Shown piece by piece: positions 13,994-18,043 of a DNA stretch of 18,043 bases. Made by a program: the position numbers and the translations under genes. The stretch covers positions 9,885 through 27,927 of the forward strand of contig DETM01000024.1 of assembly GCA_002361655.1 (NCBI GenBank), given 5' to 3'. The notes under the pieces are model-generated. The model made no database searches and was not told the origin of the DNA. It saw only the letters and a program-made list of their open reading frames with translations. Origin of the DNA: Prevotella sp. UBA3288. GTDB taxonomy: Bacteria > Bacteroidota > Bacteroidia > Bacteroidales > Bacteroidaceae. Positions within the stretch are counted from its first letter, which is position 1. The number at the start of each line of letters is the position of its first letter.

Positions 13994-15247
13994 ATGGAAA
14001 GAACTTGGAGATGGTTTGGCAAGAAGGACAAGATCACCCTTGCCATGCTCAGACAAATCGGTGTTGAAGGCATCGTCACCGCCCTGCACGACGTGCCCCT
14101 GGGCCAGGTCTGGACACGCGAGAAAATTCACGACCTGAAAGCGTATATCGAGAGTTACGGCATGCGCTGGAGCGTCGTCGAGAGCCTGCCCGTGGTGGAG
14201 ACCATCAAGTATGGCGGTCCCGACCGCGACGAGCAGATCGAGGTCTACAAGCAGAGCCTGCGCAACCTCTCGGCAGAGGGCATCCACTGCATCTGCTACA
14301 ATTTCATGCCCGTGCTCGACTGGGCCCGAACCGACCTGTTGCACAACAACCCCAACGGCTCGACCAACCTCTACTTCAACTATGCCGAATTTGCCTATTT
14401 CGACATCTATATCCTGAAGCGTCCCAGTGCCCGCCAGGAGTGGGCGCAGTTCACGTTCCCTGCCGGCGTGGGCGAAGGGCGCAACGTGCTGGCCGAATGC
14501 GACGCACTGGCCAAGACCATGACACCCGAGAAGGACCACAAACTCGTGGAGAACATCGTCATCAAGACGCAGGGCTTCGTCAGCGGCAACTTCTCGGAGA
14601 ACGACGAGGCCCCCATACAGAAGTTCCGCGAGTTCCTCGACCTCTACAAAGGCATCGACAAGCAGCAGTTGCGCCAGAACATGAAGTATTTCCTCGAAGC
14701 CATCATGCCGGTCTGCGACGAGTGCGACATGGACATGTGCGTGCACCCCGACGACCCTCCCATCGAGATTCTCGGACTGCCCCGCATCGTGCGCACCGAA
14801 GAGGACATCCGGTGGTTCCTCGATGCCGTGCCCAACAAGCACAACGGCCTGACCTTCTGTGCCGGCTCGTTGTCGGCCGGCGCTTACAACAACGTGGTGG
14901 AGATGGCGCGCGAGTTTGCACCGCGCACCCACTTCGTACACCTCCGCTCGTGCCACATCTTCCCCAACGGCGACTTCACCGAAGCCAGCCACCTGGGCGG
15001 CCGTGCCAACCTGATTGAGTTGTGCCGCATCTTTGAGAAAGAAAATTCCAAGTTGCCAATGCGTGTCGACCACGGCATGACCTTCACCGACGAACCCGGC
15101 GGCATCATGGATGAGTCGAGCCACGGCCACAACGCCGGCTACACCCTGCTGGGCCGTATGTTCGCCCTCGGACAGGTGCAGGGTATCCTGGCCACCGTCG
15201 ACCGTGAACTCGGCATCGAATACAAACAGCCCGGATTCTTTGATTAA
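13994..15247 (+). CDS. uxuA: Mannonate dehydratase
   Basis: Dehydrates D-mannonate to 2-keto-3-deoxy-D-gluconate in the glucuronate branch of hexuronate catabolism; a metal-dependent TIM-barrel enzyme of the cytoplasm. It has 417 residues; the E. coli enzyme is 394. Visible: MERTWRWFGKKDKITLAMLR at the start, ALHDVPLG (30-37), CYNFMPVLDWARTDL (101-115), MCVHPDDPP (conserved metal-site His), FCAGSLSAG (conserved Cys), HFVHLRSCHIF (His) and MRVDHGM near the end. uxuB follows after a 42-base A-rich gap, so the two are likely one transcript. The -7 element lies 46 bases upstream. Confidence 0.96.
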   Translation: MERTWRWFGKKDKITLAMLRQIGVEGIVTALHDVPLGQVWTREKIHDLKAYIESYGMRWSVVESLPVVETIKYGGPDRDEQIEVYKQSLRNLSAEGIHCICYNFMPVLDWARTDLLHNNPNGSTNLYFNYAEFAYFDIYILKRPSARQEWAQFTFPAGVGEGRNVLAECDALAKTMTPEKDHKLVENIVIKTQGFVSGNFSENDEAPIQKFREFLDLYKGIDKQQLRQNMKYFLEAIMPVCDECDMDMCVHPDDPPIEILGLPRIVRTEEDIRWFLDAVPNKHNGLTFCAGSLSAGAYNNVVEMAREFAPRTHFVHLRSCHIFPNGDFTEASHLGGRANLIELCRIFEKENSKLPMRVDHGMTFTDEPGGIMDESSHGHNAGYTLLGRMFALGQVQGILATVDRELGIEYKQPGFFD

Positions 15248-15252
15248 AGGCC

Positions 15253-15292
15253 AAAAAGTGAAAAGATGAAAAAGTAAAAAAGCAAAAAAATG
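15253..15292 (+). repeat. 8-bp A-rich repeat with mini-ORFs leading into uxuB
   Basis: Five consecutive 8-base units (AAAAAGTG, AAAAGATG, AAAAAGTA, AAAAAGCA, AAAAAATG) run into the uxuB ATG at 15290. Two tiny frames occur: GTG AAA AGA TGA at 15258-15269 and ATG AAA AAG TAA at 15266-15277. The array probably arose by slippage, with the last unit supplying the true start codon. Confidence 0.7.
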
Positions 15293-16876
15293 AAACTGAA
15301 TGACATACTGAGCGGCCAGTTCAATGCCGCAGAGTGGGAGCAGAAAGGCTACCAACTCCCACAGTTCGACATCAAGGCCGTGCGTGAGAAGACGGCCAAA
15401 GCGCCCACATGGGTACACTTCGGCGGTGGCAACATCTTCCGTGCCTTCCCCGCCGCCATCCTCAACGATGCACTCAACACCGGCAAGTACGACCGTGGCG
15501 TCATCGTGGCCGAGACCTTCGACTTCGAAGTCATCGACAAGGCCTACGCCCCTTACAACAACCTCTCGCTCTGTGTGAACCTCTGTTCCGACGGCTCCAT
15601 CGAGAAAAAAGTCATCGCCTCTGTCACAGAAGCGTTAAAGGCTGACTATCAGTTCGATGACTGGAAACGGCTCGTGGAGATATTCAAGGCAAAGACCCTC
15701 CAGATGATCTCGTTCACCATCACCGAGAAAGGCTACACCTACAACGAGGCCGACCTGGCCCGCGGACTCACCCCCGTACTGGCCATGGGCAAGGTCTGCG
15801 CACTGCTCTACGAGCGCTGGAAGGCCGGACAGTTGCCACTCACCGTTCAGTCGATGGACAACTGCTCGCACAATGGCGACAAAGTCAAGGCCGGTATCCT
15901 TGCCTATGCCAAGCGCTGGGTGGCCGACTCTCTGGTGCCCGCCGCCTTCCTCGACTATCTGAACGACGAGACGAAGGTCACCTTCCCCTGGTCGATGATT
16001 GACAAGATCACACCGCGGCCCCACCAGAAAGTCAAGGAGATGCTCGCCGCCGACGGCTTTGCCGACAACGACTATATCGAGACCGAGCGTCACACCTTCA
16101 CCGCTCCCTTCGTCAACGCCGAGGAGGTGCAGTACCTCGTCATCGAGGACCACTACACCAACGGCCGGCCACCGCTCGACTTGGGCGGTGCACTCTACAC
16201 CACCCGCGAGACCGTCGACAAGGTAGAGACCATGAAGGTGACCACCTGTCTGAACCCCCTCCACACTGCCATGGCCATCTACGGCTGCATGCTGGGCTAC
16301 ACCCTCATCTCGGCCGAGATGAAAGACGACGACCTGCGCGCCTTCATCCAGAAGATAGGCTATATCGAGGCCATGCCCGTGGTCACCGACCCCGGCGTAC
16401 TCAACCCCTACGAATTCATCGGGGCCGTCATCAACCGCCGTCTGCCCAACCCCTTCATGCCCGACGCCCCACAGCGCATCGCCATGGACACCTCGCAGAA
16501 ACTGCCCATCCGCTTCGGCGAGACCATCAAGAAATATCTGGCCCGCGGACTCGACAAGTCCAATCTGGTGCTCATACCACTCACACTGGCCGGCTACGCC
16601 CGCTATCTGAAGGGCATCGACGACAACGGCAAGCCCTTTGAGCCATCGCCCGACCCCATGCTCGCCGAACTGCAGGCCATCGTGGCCCCTCTCCAACTGG
16701 GCCGGCCCGACCAGGACTACTCCTGCCTGAAGTCCCTCTTCAGCCGCAAGGATGTCTTCGGCGTCGACCTCTACGAGGCCGGCCTTGGCCAACAGATCGA
16801 AGGCATGGTCCGTGAACTCTATGCCGGTCAAGGTGCCGTGCGCCAGACGCTCCACAAGTACGTCAGCGCCCGATAA
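15290..16876 (+). CDS. uxuB: Fructuronate reductase, mannitol dehydrogenase family
   Basis: NAD-dependent reductase converting D-fructuronate to D-mannonate, the substrate of UxuA. It has 528 residues, within the range of Bacteroidetes members. Visible: the Rossmann segment WVHFGGGNIFRAFPAAIL (41-58), MISFTITEKGYTYNE, QSMDNCSHNGDKVKAGIL (from about 187), and the catalytic Lys-Asn-His set in MKVTTCLNPLHTAMA (K316, N322, H325). Here Lys and Asn are separated by five residues, while UxaB of this window has four. The assignment to fructuronate rather than another polyol rests mainly on the uxuA neighbour. The gene ends 22 bases before a strong terminator. Confidence 0.9.
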   Translation: MKLNDILSGQFNAAEWEQKGYQLPQFDIKAVREKTAKAPTWVHFGGGNIFRAFPAAILNDALNTGKYDRGVIVAETFDFEVIDKAYAPYNNLSLCVNLCSDGSIEKKVIASVTEALKADYQFDDWKRLVEIFKAKTLQMISFTITEKGYTYNEADLARGLTPVLAMGKVCALLYERWKAGQLPLTVQSMDNCSHNGDKVKAGILAYAKRWVADSLVPAAFLDYLNDETKVTFPWSMIDKITPRPHQKVKEMLAADGFADNDYIETERHTFTAPFVNAEEVQYLVIEDHYTNGRPPLDLGGALYTTRETVDKVETMKVTTCLNPLHTAMAIYGCMLGYTLISAEMKDDDLRAFIQKIGYIEAMPVVTDPGVLNPYEFIGAVINRRLPNPFMPDAPQRIAMDTSQKLPIRFGETIKKYLARGLDKSNLVLIPLTLAGYARYLKGIDDNGKPFEPSPDPMLAELQAIVAPLQLGRPDQDYSCLKSLFSRKDVFGVDLYEAGLGQQIEGMVRELYAGQGAVRQTLHKYVSAR

Positions 16877-16898
16877 CGCCGCCGCAGTGTTCAGCAAG

Positions 16899-16936
16899 AC
16901 TCCCATAGTCTTTTCGCAGACCATGGGAGTTTTTTC
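16899..16936 (+). terminator. Intrinsic terminator of uxuAB
   Basis: ACTCCCAT (16899-16906) pairs with ATGGGAGT (16923-16930). After one mismatch, GTCT (16908-16911) pairs with AGAC (16918-16921), leaving the loop TTTCGC. The T-run 16930-16935 follows. It separates uxuB from uxaB, which has its own promoter. Confidence 0.9.
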
Positions 16937-16965
16937 TTCTTTTAACACAAGAGGAGAGGAAAGAA

Positions 16966-16997
16966 TTTGGTAGTTTGCGAAATATATCGTAACTTTG
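16966..16997 (+). promoter_or_regulatory. uxaB promoter
   Basis: TTTG (16966-16969), 20 bases, then TAACTTTG (16990-16997), a full Bacteroidetes-type promoter 42 bases before the uxaB ATG. Unlike the uxuA promoter, it has a good -33 element. Confidence 0.82.
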
Positions 16998-17039
16998 CAG
17001 GCAAATACTTTAAACAATATATCTAAAACAAACAAGACA

Positions 17040-18043
17040 ATGTTGAAACCACTAAACAAAAAGTTCGCTCCTAAGAGCGTCATGCCCGAAAAGGTCATTC
17101 AGTTCGGCGAAGGCAACTTCCTCCGCGCATTCGTAGATTGGATCATCTGGAACATGGACCAGAAGACAAACTTCAATGGTTCCGTCGTCGTCGTCCAGCC
17201 CCTCAATGGCGGTATGATCGACTGGCTCAACGGCCAGGACTGCCTGTACCACGTCAACCTGCAGGGCCGCGAGAACGGCAAGCCGGTGAACACCCTCGAG
17301 CGTATCGACGTCATTAGCCGCTGCCTGAATCCCTACTCGCAGAACGATGCCTTCCTGGCACTGGCCGAACAGCCCGAAATCCGTTTCGTCATCTCCAACA
17401 CCACCGAGGCCGGCATCGCCTTCGATCCCGCCTGTAAGTTGGACGACAAACCCGCCTCGTCGTACCCCGGCAAACTGGTGCAGTTGCTCTACCGCCGCTA
17501 TCAGGCCTTCAACGGCGACCCCACCAAGGGCCTGATCATCTTCCCCTGCGAACTGATCTTCCTCAACGGCCACGTGCTGAAGGACTGCATCCTCAAGTAC
17601 ATCGACCTGTGGCAGTTGCCCGATGGCTTCCGCAAGTGGTTCGAAGAGTCGTGCGGCGTCTATGCTACACTCGTCGACCGTATCGTGCCGGGCTTCCCCC
17701 GCAAGGAGATAGCCCAGATTCAGGAGAAGTTAGGCTATCGCGACAACCTGGTGGTACAGGCCGAGAACTTCCACCTGTGGGTCATCGAGGCTCCAAAGGA
17801 AGTGGCCCAGGAATTCCCCGCCGACAAGGCCGGCCTGCACGTGCTCTTCGTTCCGTCCGAGGAGCCCTACCACAAGCGTAAGGTGACGCTGCTCAACGGC
17901 CCGCACACCGTGCTCTCGCCCGTAGCCTTCCTCAGCGGTGTGAACATCGTGCGCGATGCCTGCAACCATGAGGTCATCGGCAAGTATATCCACAAGGTGC
18001 AGTTCGACGAACTCATGCAGACCCTCGACCTGCCGATGGACGA
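17040..18043 (+). CDS. uxaB: Tagaturonate reductase (altronate oxidoreductase), partial at right edge
   Basis: NAD-dependent reductase of tagaturonate to altronate in the galacturonate branch; same fold family as UxuB. 334 codons are seen from the ATG at 17040, out of about 480 expected. Visible: MPEKVIQFGEGNFLRAFVDW (15-34, dinucleotide-binding), RFVISNTTEAGIAFD (115-129), GLIIFPCELIFLNGHVLK (164-181), LVDRIVPGFP (211-220), and the catalytic set in KVTLLNGPHTVLSPVAFLSG (K281, N286, H289). It is separated from uxuB by a terminator and promoter, so galacturonate and glucuronate genes may be expressed separately. Confidence 0.93.
   Translation, partial: MLKPLNKKFAPKSVMPEKVIQFGEGNFLRAFVDWIIWNMDQKTNFNGSVVVVQPLNGGMIDWLNGQDCLYHVNLQGRENGKPVNTLERIDVISRCLNPYSQNDAFLALAEQPEIRFVISNTTEAGIAFDPACKLDDKPASSYPGKLVQLLYRRYQAFNGDPTKGLIIFPCELIFLNGHVLKDCILKYIDLWQLPDGFRKWFEESCGVYATLVDRIVPGFPRKEIAQIQEKLGYRDNLVVQAENFHLWVIEAPKEVAQEFPADKAGLHVLFVPSEEPYHKRKVTLLNGPHTVLSPVAFLSGVNIVRDACNHEVIGKYIHKVQFDELMQTLDLPMD

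Noticed and set aside
13913..15418. 501-codon open frame on the minus strand opposite uxuA
   Set aside because: It exactly mirrors uxuA, has a Val/Glu/Leu/His-rich composition typical of reversed GC-biased codons, and shows no known domain. uxuA is unambiguous on the plus strand.
15635..17098. 487-codon open frame on the minus strand opposite uxuB
   Set aside because: Shadow of uxuB; low-complexity Val/Gly/Asp-rich protein without motifs, and it runs across the uxuB terminator and the uxaB promoter.
1..18043. tRNA, rRNA, insertion sequences, prophage or toxin-antitoxin genes
   Set aside because: No cloverleaf-like segment, no transposase or integrase motif and no terminal inverted repeats were found on reading. 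mazG here is the pyrophosphohydrolase without mazEF partners.

Overview
The window comes from the Bacteroidetes (Bacteroidota), most likely a gut or rumen Prevotella/Segatella-like member of the Bacteroidales. The evidence is a set of promoters of the Bacteroidetes type (TTTG, about 20 bases, then TAnnTTTG), an almost complete lack of Shine-Dalgarno sites, lineage-restricted families (DUF4296, DUF3256, a lipocalin-like lipoprotein, a type IX secretion C-terminal-like module), a type-2 isoleucyl-tRNA synthetase, and the order ileS-dksA-lspA-DUF4296. No tRNA, rRNA, insertion sequence, CRISPR array or phage gene was seen. This is mostly chromosomal core sequence.

Layout. (1) 1-782, minus: N-terminal 260 codons of valyl-tRNA synthetase, running off the left edge. 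(2) 783-1094: divergent intergenic region with two promoters and a 22-bp tandem repeat. (3) 1095-3565, plus: mazG, a lipocalin-like lipoprotein gene and rnz, closely packed. (4) 3566-5793, plus: its own promoter, then a small exported protein that is essentially only a secretion-type C-terminal module, the remnant of an L,D-transpeptidase gene, an ECF sigma factor, a single-pass anti-sigma candidate and a periplasmic helical protein of Spy/CpxP aspect. (5) A bidirectional terminator near 5802-5832, where two transcripts converge. (6) 5811-13792, minus: one long tight run transcribed as ileS-dksA-lspA-DUF4296-small protein-nucleoside transporter-rsmE-DUF3256, several genes overlapping by 4 or 8 bases. 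(7) 13793-13993: second divergent promoter region. (8) 13994-18043, plus: the hexuronate genes uxuA and uxuB, a strong terminator, then uxaB with its own promoter, truncated by the right edge.

How the genes work together. UxaB (tagaturonate to altronate), UxuB (fructuronate to mannonate) and UxuA (mannonate to 2-keto-3-deoxygluconate) belong to the galacturonate and glucuronate branches, as expected of a degrader of pectin and other uronate-containing polysaccharides. The 5811-13792 run combines translation (IleRS, RsmE), lipoprotein maturation (LspA beside a predicted lipoprotein) and nucleoside uptake. The sigma/anti-sigma/periplasmic trio looks like a compact envelope-stress circuit next to a decayed cell-wall enzyme.

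Most notable observations: the IleRS class I signature reads GIHH instead of HxGH, a swap that has been linked to mupirocin hyper-resistance in type-2 enzymes; a tripeptide repeat sits inside ValRS; two separate gene 3' ends have been tandemly duplicated together with their stop codons; an L,D-transpeptidase gene appears to have lost its catalytic core; and a conserved-looking 72-codon gene overlaps the DUF4296 gene by 170 bases in another frame. I see no obviously new multi-gene system; the sigma trio is the closest candidate.
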